From Chitinophaga rhizosphaerae (GTDB lineage Bacteria > Bacteroidota > Bacteroidia > Chitinophagales > Chitinophagaceae), in contig NZ_RXLO01000005.1 in NCBI RefSeq assembly GCF_003958645.1, positions 1-64,000 of the forward strand: 64,000 bases of DNA. Direction: 5' to 3'. The notes below the pieces were generated by a model that was not told the origin of the DNA, did not search any database, and saw only the letters and a program-made list of their open reading frames with translations. Below, piece by piece: positions 1-7,409 of this stretch (positions are counted from its first letter, which is position 1; every line of letters starts with the position of its first letter). The position numbers and the translations under genes were made by a program.

Positions 1-122
1 CGTAACAAACGAGTGACAAGAAAAACGTAAACAAAGGCAAAGAAAGCTATATCATGAACAAGTGAAACTCGCTACCACCGCACTAAAGACAACAAACAGC
101 TAACGAAAGAAAACAATGTTAC

Positions 123-423
123 TTCCCGATACAAGATCGGGAAAAAATTTCTGCGGAGGAAGAGGGATTCGAACCCCCGGACCTGTTACAGTCAAAATCA
201 TAGTTGCAAAGACGGACACCTCCCCAAAAACAAAAATTCCCGATACAAGATCGGGAAAAAATTCTGCGGAGGAAGAGGGATTCGAACCCCCGGACCTGTT
301 ACAGTCAAAATCATAGTTGCAAAGACGGACGCCTCCCCCAAAAACAAAAATTCCCGATACAAGATCGGGAAAAAATTTCTGCGGAGGAAGAGGGATTCGA
401 ACCCCCGGACCTGTTACAGTCAA
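123..423. repeat. 114-bp tandem repeats carrying a tRNA-Ser 3' half and terminator
   Basis: A unit beginning TTCCCGATAC recurs at 123, 237 and 351, exactly 114 bp apart. Each unit holds, on the minus strand, the last 41-42 bases of the tRNA-Ser at 382-466 (variable arm, T arm, 3' acceptor strand) and the hairpin that terminates it. The third unit continues into the intact tRNA. In the first two units the D and anticodon arms are replaced by unrelated sequence that only keeps a GGAGG like the tRNA 5' end. Copies differ by single-base changes and one-base indels. No tRNA can fold from units 1 and 2. Unequal recombination, or repeated integration at the tRNA 3' end, could have produced the array; the sequence does not decide. 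Confidence 0.85.
340..371 (-). terminator. Terminator of tRNA-Ser(TGA), repeated in each tandem unit
   Basis: On the minus strand CCCGAT-CTTGT-ATCGGG forms a 6-bp stem followed by AATTTTTGTTTTT, about 11 nt past the tRNA 3' end. Identical hairpins occur at 237-257 and 123-143 in the other repeat units. Confidence 0.7.
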
Positions 424-466
424 CAGTTTTCAAGACTGCCGCAATCGACCGCTCTGCCATTCCTCC
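382..466 (-). tRNA. tRNA-Ser (anticodon TGA)
   Basis: The minus strand folds as a class II tRNA. The acceptor stem is GGAGGAA/TTCCTCC with discriminator G, the anticodon loop CTTGAAA gives UGA (serine, UCN codons), a long variable arm follows, and the T loop is TTCGAAT. CCA is not encoded. A promoter with TACTTTTG and TTTG boxes sits directly upstream. This is the only complete copy in the repeat array. Confidence 0.93.
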
Positions 467-470
467 GCCG

Positions 471-501
471 CAAAAGTAAAACTCCGGATGAATTAAACAA
501 A
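471..501 (-). promoter_or_regulatory. Bacteroidota-type promoter of tRNA-Ser(TGA)
   Basis: On the minus strand TACTTTTG (478-471) matches the TAnnTTTG -7 box, and TTTG (501-498) lies 19 bp upstream as the -33 box. The tRNA begins five bases after the -7 box, so the primary transcript has almost no leader. Confidence 0.6.
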
Positions 502-544
502 AACTTTTTTTCAAAACCGGTAAATTCGAGCTCGGCAACTATCT

Positions 545-1172
545 GATATCTTTGGAATTGGTCCCGCTCATTTCAATGTTCAAGCTACTTCTGACAGAAA
601 GTTGTGGGCTAAGAATCAATGCCAGACCGGTTCCGCAGGAAATGCCGCTTGAGATTGCCATGCAATCCAAAGACTCGGAGTTGCGTCGCAAGTCGGAACT
701 CACCGGAAAGAAAATGGTTGATTGCTGGAAGAAATGGGATATTTCAGGTTCACTAACACTCGTTTGGTTGACACTTCGAAAAAGGAAATGGAAAGCTTGT
801 TTGATGCGTATGGCTTGCTGACGTTTGCGTACGATGACCGTACATCCAGACCGTTTTGCAACCGACCTTCGATAGACTCATTATCACGTAGGAATGGTCC
901 GATGAATTTTTCGCGGAAGAGCTGCGTCTGCATGCAATCGTACTCAACGGCAAAAATTACGAAGCTTATCACGGCGATCTGGAGGATCCTTACATCTGGG
1001 GTTACGCTACAGGAATTTTGCAAATTTCCACATCGAGCGGCTGGCTTTGTACATAGCTATAGATCGGGTATGTCCGATAATGTACGGGAATGACGGCCGG
1101 ATAATTCTTCTCACGCCCACCAGTTTGAATTCATATAACGACATTTCCGCACAGAAAAGCCCCAAACAGTAG
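545..1172 (+). pseudogene. Frameshifted remnant of an unidentified protein gene
   Basis: Coding-like peptides occur in different plus-strand frames in a consistent order: SDIFGIGPAHFNVQ (near 545), LEIAMQSKDSELRRKSEL (near 650), LLEEMGYFRFTNTRL followed by FDAYGLLTFAYDDRT (720-840), FFAEELRLHAIVLNGKNY with GDLEDPYIWGYATG (900-1015), then HIERLALYIAIDRVCP and MYGNDGRIILLTP ending at TAG 1170-1172. Joined, they would give a protein of about 190-200 residues. At least three frameshifts and one in-frame stop prevent translation. I do not recognise the family. The remnant lies between two tRNA-Ser genes, which suggests decayed acquired DNA. Confidence 0.55.
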
Positions 1173-1359
1173 ATGATGGGTGGAAAGAGGGGACAAAATA
1201 GCCCGATGTCAGCGTACCATTGTAGGAAAAAAGTTTTTTTAATCCGCCCGGATATTTACATTTGCGGCCGGATTAATGGAATTTCCGCTTTTTGCAAAAT
1301 GACCCCGGCACCGGGTGTTATTGGAAAAAACCGGGAATTTCGTTAAACTCGCAACAACC

Positions 1360-1447
1360 GGAGAGATGTCAGAGCTGGTTGAATGTACCTGACTCGAAAT
1401 CAGGTGTACTCGAAAGAGTACCGGGGGTTCGAATCCCTCTCTCTCCG
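1360..1447 (+). tRNA. tRNA-Ser (anticodon CGA)
   Basis: Class II tRNA. The acceptor stem is GGAGAGA/TCTCTCC with discriminator G, the anticodon stem-loop CCTGA-CTCGAAA-TCAGG gives CGA (serine UCG), the variable arm is TACTCGAAAGAGTA, and the T loop is TTCGAAT. CCA is not encoded. A TACATTTG box at 1257-1264 could be its promoter but would leave a leader of about 90 nt. A strong terminator follows 9 nt after the tRNA. Confidence 0.94.
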
Positions 1448-1455
1448 CAACCCAT

Positions 1456-1485
1456 AAAAAATCGCTGGTTTTCAGCGATTTTTTC
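1456..1485 (+). terminator. Rho-independent terminator after tRNA-Ser(CGA)
   Basis: AAAATCGCTG, loop GTTTT, CAGCGATTTT, then further Ts form a clear stem with a U tract. Confidence 0.85.
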
Positions 1486-1750
1486 GTTTCCGGGGCCTTA
1501 TTGCACCTTGGTGCTCTTTAACCGGTCCACGTTCTGTGCTAGCTTTGAGAAAATTACGATATGGGAAAATTTATAATCCTTGCTTTTGCCGGTTGGAGCC
1601 ATCACCGTACCGGAAAAAGGCTCCCAGGCAGGATTTTCACCCATGAAGATAACGTTCCGGTATTACAACGGCTTGAACAGGAGCCCGCCTGGTAAAATCC
1701 CTACAAAAATAGCCCCCCTTACTTATTGCAAAGCAAGGAAGCCGGTAAAA
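1486..1750. other. Intergenic stretch without a convincing gene
   Basis: The only open frame of note is a 44-codon ORF at 1561-1695 on the plus strand (MGKFIILAFAGW...). It has no recognisable family, and no promoter was seen close to it, so it was not annotated as a gene. Confidence 0.4.
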
Positions 1751-1790
1751 CCGGCGTTCGTCGATTGAATATGCCGTTCGTCGATTTTTG
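1751..1790 (+). promoter_or_regulatory. Probable LytTR-type direct repeat and -7 box
   Basis: The 10-mer CGTTCGTCGA occurs at 1755-1764 and again at 1775-1784, a 20-bp period. GCCGTTCGT matches eight of nine positions of the LytTR consensus [TA][AC][CA]GTTN[AG][TG]. GATTTTTG at 1783-1790 resembles the Bacteroidota -7 box, so the repeats sit where an activator would, about 70 bp before the esterase start codon. The same 10-mer occurs upstream of the LytS/LytR operon at 9327-9336. Confidence 0.5.
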
Positions 1791-1853
1791 CAAACCGACG
1801 TGAAACTTTCGGTAATACGGATCGTCTCCTCAACACAAACATCCATCTATAAC

Positions 1854-3314
1854 ATGAAACGAATCGCATTACCCCTGTTATTTTCCCTCTGCAGCCTCAG
1901 CGCCATTGCGCAGGTAAAATTGAACGTGCAGCTAGCCGCGTCGCTGAAAGGCCCCTACACCGGCCGCCTCTTCGTTTACACGCTGAAAGACACCGCCGCC
2001 CGGTTCACCGACCGCACCATGGCCGAAGAACCCGCCTTCTACCTCCCGGTCTCGAACTGGAAAACGGGCGAGGTCATCCGCTTCGAAAAAGGCAGCCATG
2101 CTTCGCACAAAGCCCTGGAAACCCTCGATCCCGGGGTGTACAAGATCGTCGCCATCCTGGATTCCAACACGAAGGAAAGAGGCAACTCCGCCCCGGGGAA
2201 CCTCTACAGCCGGCAGGAAGGCCTGCTCCACATCGCCGAAAAAGGCCGGGGCGAAGGTGCCGTTACACTGAGCAACGCCTTCCCCGAACGCACGTTCCGG
2301 GAAACGGACCAGGCGAAGGAAGTAAAAATGCGCTCGGCCCTGCTGAGCGATTTCAGGAAAGAAGACATTTTCATCAAAGCCGCCGTTATACTGCCGGAAT
2401 CCTATGCGAAAGACGCATCGCGGCAGTACCCGGTGGTGCTCATCATCCCCGGATGGGGCGGAACGCATTACCATGGCGCCATTCCCGGCAACCAGCGCGT
2501 GTTCGGGATGGGGCAGGGGAAAGATAAAATCTACGTCTACCTCAACCCCGAAACCCAAACCCCCTGGGGCCTCCACGCCTTCGTGGATTCGCGGGTGAAC
2601 GGGCCCTGGGGCAAAGCCCTCGTGACCGAACTGCTGCCTTACCTCCAACAGCGGTTCCGGATCAAAAACGATCCCAAACAGACTTTCATCACCGGCCAAA
2701 GCTCCGGCGGATACGGCGCCGTATGGCTCGCCCTTCATTATCCCGCCAGCTTCGCCGGCTGCTGGGCCACCGCCCCCGATCCGCTGGATTTCTCTTCCTT
2801 CACCGGCGTAAACCTCTATTCTGCCAAAAATTATTACCATGACGAAGCCGGCAAGGAACGGGGTTTCCTCCGCATGAACGGAATTTTCCAACAATCCCAG
2901 CGCGATGCCAGGATGGCCGAACTGTTTGCCGGTGACGGCGGGCAGCAGCAATCGTTCGAAGCGGAATTCGGGGTGCCGGGAAAGGACGGCCGGCCGAAAG
3001 AACTCTTCGATCCCCAAACCGGAAGCATTCATAAATCGGTAGTGCAGGAATGGAAGCCCTACGACCTGGCCCTTTATGTGCAAAACAACTGGCAAAAGAT
3101 CAAAAAAGCCGGTGTGGGGAAGATCACGGTGTATGCGGGAACGGAAGATAATTTCCTGCTGAACGAATCCGTAGCGGCTTTCGGCCGGAAAGCAGAAGCG
3201 GCAGGGGCGGATATCCGGGTGGTGCTGGTACCGGGGGCCGACCATTTCAACCTGCGGAACGAAGCATGGGCGCGGGACCTGCAGGCGGAAATCGATGCGC
3301 TGATCGGGAATTGA
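1854..3314 (+). CDS. Secreted alpha/beta-hydrolase, putative esterase
   Basis: A 486-residue protein with a signal peptide (MKRIALPLLFSLCSLSAIAQ), so it is exported to the periplasm or beyond. The first 150 or so residues form a beta-rich domain seen in bacterial esterases of the enterobactin-esterase/esterase-D type. The second half is an alpha/beta hydrolase with PVVLIIPGWGG near the oxyanion region and the nucleophile elbow GQSSGG; a late GADHF supplies a probable catalytic His. The substrate cannot be read from sequence. The start at 1854 was chosen because it begins the signal peptide; an in-frame ATG at 1788 would bury it. A LytTR-like direct repeat lies upstream, so expression may respond to the sensor-regulator pair at 7410-9243. 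Confidence 0.85.
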   Translation: MKRIALPLLFSLCSLSAIAQVKLNVQLAASLKGPYTGRLFVYTLKDTAARFTDRTMAEEPAFYLPVSNWKTGEVIRFEKGSHASHKALETLDPGVYKIVAILDSNTKERGNSAPGNLYSRQEGLLHIAEKGRGEGAVTLSNAFPERTFRETDQAKEVKMRSALLSDFRKEDIFIKAAVILPESYAKDASRQYPVVLIIPGWGGTHYHGAIPGNQRVFGMGQGKDKIYVYLNPETQTPWGLHAFVDSRVNGPWGKALVTELLPYLQQRFRIKNDPKQTFITGQSSGGYGAVWLALHYPASFAGCWATAPDPLDFSSFTGVNLYSAKNYYHDEAGKERGFLRMNGIFQQSQRDARMAELFAGDGGQQQSFEAEFGVPGKDGRPKELFDPQTGSIHKSVVQEWKPYDLALYVQNNWQKIKKAGVGKITVYAGTEDNFLLNESVAAFGRKAEAAGADIRVVLVPGADHFNLRNEAWARDLQAEIDALIGN

Positions 3315-3395
3315 CCTGGTTTTATATCGACCGGATGCCGATTCGGTCGATCCGCATTTTTGCATCCAACCCGATCCGTAACTTTTGAATAAGCA

Positions 3396-3914
3396 ATGAA
3401 CCCCATGGACAATATAAGGTTGCGGGCCCTCGGGCCCGGCGATACCGAAATGATCGGCCTCGTGGCTGAATGGTACAATGAAGAATGGAACCTGCCGCTG
3501 CAGAAAACCCGCGAGAACCTGCTGGCTGTATGCGCCGGCGGATCGCAATTCCAGGCCGTGCTGACCGTAGGAGGCCGGCCCGTGGCCACGGGTGGCGTGT
3601 ATCATCATGTGGGGCTGTGCGACCGGGTGCCCCGTTTCCGGCAATACCGCCACTGGCTCGCGATGGTATATACGGTACCGATGTTCAGGAACCAGGGATA
3701 CGGCGCGCAGCTGTGCCGTTACCTGCAGGATATGAGTGCGGAGAAAGGGATGGAATCCCTATACCTTTTTACCGACTCGGCGGAACGGTTATACGCCCAC
3801 CTCGGATGGGATGTGATGGAACGATTGGAAACCGGCGGAAGGAACCTCGTGGTGATGCACCTCGCGTTAACCGGAAAGCCGCTGGAACACCCGGCGCAAC
3901 ACGAAATCAGATAA
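3396..3914 (+). CDS. GNAT family N-acetyltransferase
   Basis: A 172-residue cytoplasmic protein with the GNAT fold order. An N-terminal NIRLRALGPGD strand precedes a central VYTVPMFRNQGYGAQL stretch, which fits beta4 and the acetyl-CoA pyrophosphate loop (Q/R-x-x-G-x-G/A), and a C-terminal YAHLGWDVMERL matches the usual 'Y..lGF' region. It transfers an acetyl group from acetyl-CoA to an unknown amine. It lies 80 bp after the esterase and is followed by a terminator, so the two may form one transcript. Family assignment is secure; substrate is unknown. Confidence 0.85.
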   Translation: MNPMDNIRLRALGPGDTEMIGLVAEWYNEEWNLPLQKTRENLLAVCAGGSQFQAVLTVGGRPVATGGVYHHVGLCDRVPRFRQYRHWLAMVYTVPMFRNQGYGAQLCRYLQDMSAEKGMESLYLFTDSAERLYAHLGWDVMERLETGGRNLVVMHLALTGKPLEHPAQHEIR

Positions 3915-3980
3915 AGGTTGCACATGGTTATGGAAAAAGCCGAACGGTAAATCGTTAACGGACGAGTTCTGGCGAGAACG

Positions 3981-4026
3981 GACAAAGCGCTGCGGTTCGA
4001 AAGAGCTGCGGCGCTTTGTCTTTTTC
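3981..4026 (+). terminator. Terminator after the GNAT gene
   Basis: ACAAAGCGC and GCGCTTTGT pair around a GC-rich inner stem, followed by CTTTTT. Confidence 0.75.
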
Positions 4027-4161
4027 CGGATAGGCAATCAAACATCGATCAGGAGCGGTTTCTATCTATGATTTCGTGTATCCGTCGACTTTGTTTTCTC
4101 GTCCCGCGCGCGTGGCCCAATTTTGCCGTTCACAAGAAATCTGAATTTTAAAAATCATGCT

Positions 4162-5433
4162 ATGATCAGAAAAATGAAGCGGAGTGTTTACTTCGTACTC
4201 CTGCTCGCTACCGCCGCATCCTGCAAAAAGAGCGGTGGTGGTGAAGCGCCGGTTCCCACGCTCCCCGAACCCCAGCCAGTTACGCACGGCACTCCGGAAG
4301 GAACGCCCGTCACCAAATCCATCGGCGCAGCTGGCGGCAGCATACAATCGGCCGATGGCAACATTGCCATCGAAATCCCCGCAGGCGCTGTTTCAACTGC
4401 CACCAACTTTTCCATCCAAACCGTGAGCCGTACGCTCCCCGCCGGTACAGGCCCTTCGTACCGGCTGCTGCCTGAAAACGTGCAGTTCCAGCAAGATGTG
4501 AAGATCACGCTGAAGTACGCCGACACGAGTCTCATCGGGACTACGGAAGACGATCTCTACATGGCCTATCAGGACAAGGAAGGATTCTGGCACCGGGAGA
4601 TCATGACGGCCATCGACAAAACGAATAATACCCTCAGTGCCCAAACCCGCCATTTCAGCGACTGGACTATCGAGCGGATATTCCGCATCGAGATAGCGCA
4701 AAGCGATCGTATCCTGGAAGCCAGCGAGCAGGCAATGTTGATGGTATTGTACCAGGATGTCAAAAAAGGAACGGACCAGATCATCCAGGGGGTATGGGTG
4801 CCCGACCAGAACATTGAAACCTGGTTCGCCACCGGCCCGGGCACGTTCGATCATACCAAGCATCATAAAGTTCATTACAAAGCGCCTGCCAGCATCCCGC
4901 AGCACCAGGAAATAGCTGTTGGGGTACGCATCAGGAACCTGGTGAGCCAGCGCCATCCCGACAGGCCGGGCAATGGTGGGCTGGTGATCGTCCAGGTGCC
5001 GGTAACGCTCCTGCCGGAAGAATATTTTACCTGGTATGTGGACGGCACCACGAACGTCGCCTATTCCATGGACGCAGCGCTGTTGGGCACCAATACCACT
5101 TTAATGGGGACCGGGCTCACCGGCGGGGTCAGCCTCTACATGAACGGTGGAGGACTGGGTAAATACGAATCCGGAAGCGCCGTGGAGCCGAAAAAGTTCA
5201 ATGTCCAGTTGTCTATTTCCAACGGCATCCCGCCCGTATACCTCACCGAATACTACCCCTGCGGCGGTTCGGGTGTGAAGTACGGTACCGGCGAACTGAA
5301 CATCTCCAGCTACGGCAATATCGGGCAGTCGATCTCCGGCTATTTCGTGGCTACGGTATATGCGCCGGGATCCGGTTGTAATCCCAAATCCAAAAAAGTT
5401 TCCGGCAGTTTCCGGCTCAAAAGAAAAATGTGA
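4162..5433 (+). CDS. ZU5-domain lipoprotein, paralogue of 11161-12552
   Basis: A 423-residue protein starting MIRKMKRSVYFVLL with a lipobox-like LLATAASC, so it is probably a lipidated envelope protein. Residues about 50-140 carry a ZU5-like segment: GAAGGSIQSADGNIAIEIP, AGAV and a following RLLPENVQFQQDVKITLKY. The remainder is beta-rich with no enzyme motif. Gene 11161-12552 repeats the architecture (GAGGGTLSSADGRITLIIPAGAV, FRLLPENGEF), so the two are paralogues 6 kb apart. In Bacteroidota such proteins are thought to act in cell-surface adhesion or assembly; here the role is unknown. An internal ATG at 4174 is an alternative start. Confidence 0.75.
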   Translation: MIRKMKRSVYFVLLLATAASCKKSGGGEAPVPTLPEPQPVTHGTPEGTPVTKSIGAAGGSIQSADGNIAIEIPAGAVSTATNFSIQTVSRTLPAGTGPSYRLLPENVQFQQDVKITLKYADTSLIGTTEDDLYMAYQDKEGFWHREIMTAIDKTNNTLSAQTRHFSDWTIERIFRIEIAQSDRILEASEQAMLMVLYQDVKKGTDQIIQGVWVPDQNIETWFATGPGTFDHTKHHKVHYKAPASIPQHQEIAVGVRIRNLVSQRHPDRPGNGGLVIVQVPVTLLPEEYFTWYVDGTTNVAYSMDAALLGTNTTLMGTGLTGGVSLYMNGGGLGKYESGSAVEPKKFNVQLSISNGIPPVYLTEYYPCGGSGVKYGTGELNISSYGNIGQSISGYFVATVYAPGSGCNPKSKKVSGSFRLKRKM

Positions 5434-5441
5434 TCCCCATT

Positions 5442-5981
5442 ATGAAAGCAACCATCGTCAACCCCATCATCAAAGACCAGGTCACCTTCACCGAAACCTC
5501 CGCATCCACCGGCGGGCGCATTTCCCGGCTGGAAGTGAGGCTCATGCCCGGCGGCGGAACGCCCATGCATTACCATCGCAATTTCTCGGAAACCTTCGTG
5601 GTAACCGAAGGGGTGCTGACCGTCACTATGAACGACCGCTTCGTGCGCCTGGCGCCCGGCGGGCATTTCACCGTGGAAAAAGGCGTATCGCACCGCTTTT
5701 CGAACGAAACCAGCGAGCCCGTGCACTTCACCACCATCGTGGAGCCGGGCTCCACGGGGTTCGAGAACGCCTTGCGCATCCTGTACGGCCTCGCGGAAGA
5801 CGGCATAACCGATAACAAGGGAATGCCCCGCAACCCGCTGATCCTGGCCGCTATCTCCGATATGAGCGATATGCACCCGGCCGGCGCCGCCATGCTGTTC
5901 CTGCCGGTTTTCAAGCTGCTGGGACTGATCTCCCGCATCAGCGGCACGAAAAAACGCCTGTTGACCAGGTATTGCCAATAG
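5442..5981 (+). CDS. Cupin-domain protein
   Basis: A 179-residue protein with a single conserved cupin barrel. PGGGTPMHYHRNFSETFVV supplies the first metal-binding motif (two His and a Glu), and GVSHRFSNETSEPV supplies the second-motif His. A hydrophobic C-terminal stretch (AAMLFLPVFKLLGL) may anchor it at the membrane. The reaction is not evident; such small cupins include dioxygenases, isomerases and sugar-binding proteins. A GTG at 5430 overlaps the stop of the preceding lipoprotein gene and would suggest translational coupling; the ATG at 5442 was preferred because it directly precedes the conserved region. Confidence 0.8.
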   Translation: MKATIVNPIIKDQVTFTETSASTGGRISRLEVRLMPGGGTPMHYHRNFSETFVVTEGVLTVTMNDRFVRLAPGGHFTVEKGVSHRFSNETSEPVHFTTIVEPGSTGFENALRILYGLAEDGITDNKGMPRNPLILAAISDMSDMHPAGAAMLFLPVFKLLGLISRISGTKKRLLTRYCQ

Positions 5982-6000
5982 TTCGTTCGCGGGCGAAAAA

Positions 6001-6039
6001 AAAAGCGGCGGCCTCAAAATTTTGAGACCGCCGCTTTTT
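6001..6039. terminator. Strong bidirectional terminator
   Basis: AAAAGCGGCGGCCTCAAAA faces TTTTGAGACCGCCGCTTTTT as a near-perfect stem with A and T flanks, so it can stop transcription from both the cupin gene (plus) and the YceI gene (minus). Confidence 0.85.
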
Positions 6040-6134
6040 CGTTCAGATGACCGGCCAGACTGCATCCGCGAGGTGCTGCACTTCGATCTGCGGTTCACCG
6101 GTCAGTCTGCATGCACCGGGTTATCAAACGGGAA

Positions 6135-6177
6135 CAGGACGCCTCGTACTGTCGGGGCGTCCTGCTTTTCCTTTTTT
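6135..6177 (+). terminator. Second hairpin with U tract between convergent genes
   Basis: CAGGACGCC (6135-6143) pairs with GGCGTCCTG (6156-6164), followed by CTTTTCCTTTTTT on the plus strand. On the minus strand, which needs termination after the YceI gene, the T tract is weak. Confidence 0.6.
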
Positions 6178-6191
6178 GGGGACAGATGGAG

Positions 6192-6797
6192 TTATTTTGC
6201 CGGCGTTCCTTTGATATCTATCGAAATCTCGATCTCGGGCAGGATGTACAACGGCCCCGTGGGATCGCTGTAGGCGTTCATCCCCCAGTCGAGCCGGGGC
6301 AGTTTGAAGCTGCCGGTCGCGGAGATGTTGTCTTTCGTAACCTGGATGGAAGCAGGGAAACTGAGCGGATGCGTTTGCCCGATCAGCGTGAAGTCTCCGG
6401 TGATTTTTGCGTTGGTTCCGGGCATGGAGGCTTCCTTGAAGTCTTCCACTTTTGTGACATGGAACTTTGCTTCGGGATACATGGGAACGTTGAAGAAGGT
6501 ATCGCTTTTCAGATGGTTGAGCAGTTGCAGTTTCGGCGGACCGGAAAGGTCTTCGTTGTCGATACTGGCGATGGGGATGGTAAAATCGCCGCCCGTAACC
6601 CGGGCGTCTCCATTGGTGAGCAGGCTGCCCGACACCTTGAAGCTGCCTATATGGAAATGGGTGGGGGCGCTGCCTTTCCATTTGATGACGGAAGCATTTT
6701 CATCTACCTTGAAGCTGGGGGCGATGCCTTTGTCTTTGTTGGAACAGGCCGCCAATACGAGCAGCATGGCGGAGAAGAGATAGTGATGGCGTTTCAT
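6192..6797 (-). CDS. YceI-family lipoprotein
   Basis: A 201-residue protein with lipobox LVLAACS after a short hydrophobic signal, so it is anchored in the envelope. The mature part is a YceI-like lipocalin barrel: SVIKWKGS near the start, HFHIGSFKVSGSLLT, GGDFTIPIASID, a SDTFFNVPMYPEAKFHVT motif, TGDFTLIGQTHPLSFP, and a C-terminal ISIDIKG. YceI proteins bind polyisoprenoid-like lipids; the ligand here is unknown. It lies 18 bp upstream of nothing on its own strand; a cupin gene (6815-7279) precedes it by 17 bp, so the two probably share a transcript. Confidence 0.88.
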   Translation of the reverse strand: MKRHHYLFSAMLLVLAACSNKDKGIAPSFKVDENASVIKWKGSAPTHFHIGSFKVSGSLLTNGDARVTGGDFTIPIASIDNEDLSGPPKLQLLNHLKSDTFFNVPMYPEAKFHVTKVEDFKEASMPGTNAKITGDFTLIGQTHPLSFPASIQVTKDNISATGSFKLPRLDWGMNAYSDPTGPLYILPEIEISIDIKGTPAK

Positions 6798-6814
6798 GGC
6801 GCGATTGATTGTTT

Positions 6815-7279
6815 TTATTTGGTTTCCAGAAAATGTACGTTGTATCGTTGGGTGATGGTCTGCAACATCTTCCCGATGGCTTCCATGTCGGGCGCCTGGG
6901 GCGGTGCGATGGTGGGCTCGCCTTCCAGCGGTGTGCTGAATTCCTCGAAGAATCCGCTCAGCTGGCCGGGAGTGATCAAATTGAGCAGTTTAGCCGCAGG
7001 CGTGAGGATGCGGAATGCGTGGGGGATTTTTCGCGGGGCGAAGGCGGCATCCCCGGGGCCCAGTTCGGTGATCACCTCGCCGATCTGCAGGCGAATGTTG
7101 CCTTCCAGGACAACGAAGCTTTCGTCTTCCTCATGATGCACATGCTGGGGCGGCTCGCCGCCGGCTGGCAGGGTAAATTCCAGCAGCGCGATGCTGCCGT
7201 TGGTTTGTCCGGGATGGATGAGCGTTCTGTAAAAGCCTCCCTGGTAACGCCGGAAGCCGGACGTAGATGTTGGTTCCAT
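6815..7279 (-). CDS. Cupin-domain protein (quercetin-dioxygenase-like)
   Basis: A 154-residue single-domain cupin. The first motif is GGEPPQHVHHEEDESFVVLEG, and the second is PRKIPHAFRI. These give the His/His/Glu plus His metal site. Several such proteins are annotated as quercetin 2,3-dioxygenase-like, but the substrate cannot be inferred. The start MEPTSTSGFRRYQG was chosen; a frame extending to 7495 overlaps the LytTR regulator gene and reads like non-coding sequence. A 10-mer shared with the probable LytTR sites lies at 7393-7402, roughly 115 bp upstream. The YceI gene follows 17 bp downstream. Confidence 0.8.
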   Translation of the reverse strand: MEPTSTSGFRRYQGGFYRTLIHPGQTNGSIALLEFTLPAGGEPPQHVHHEEDESFVVLEGNIRLQIGEVITELGPGDAAFAPRKIPHAFRILTPAAKLLNLITPGQLSGFFEEFSTPLEGEPTIAPPQAPDMEAIGKMLQTITQRYNVHFLETK

Positions 7280-7409
7280 AATTGAATTCCTGTTTTTGGG
7301 AATGCAACGTTCGGACTTATCCGGGGCGGGTGCAACTAAGATCGACCGGCGCGGGGTTTGGTCGCCGGAAGGAGGGGTTGGTAGATGGAAGTTCGACGAA
7401 CGGATGCCT

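Noticed and set aside
123..423. Extra tRNA genes (for example Tyr, from the ACTGTAAC string) in the repeat units
   Set aside because: The bases around CTGTAAC cannot form an anticodon stem, and D and acceptor arms are missing; the string is the variable arm of tRNA-Ser.
100..423. Minus-strand ORF of 107 codons with repeated peptide
   Set aside because: It reads through the tRNA and its repeats; the peptide repeats only mirror the DNA repeat.
123..423. CRISPR array
   Set aside because: Units are 114 bp, nearly identical throughout, and contain tRNA and terminator sequence rather than short repeats with unique spacers.
1561..1695. 44-codon ORF MGKFIILAFAGW...
   Set aside because: No promoter, family or context supports it.
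1932..3653. Long minus-strand frame of 573 codons opposite the esterase
   Set aside because: It is the antisense shadow of a high-GC gene with signal peptide and GxSxG motif; no family resemblance on the minus strand.
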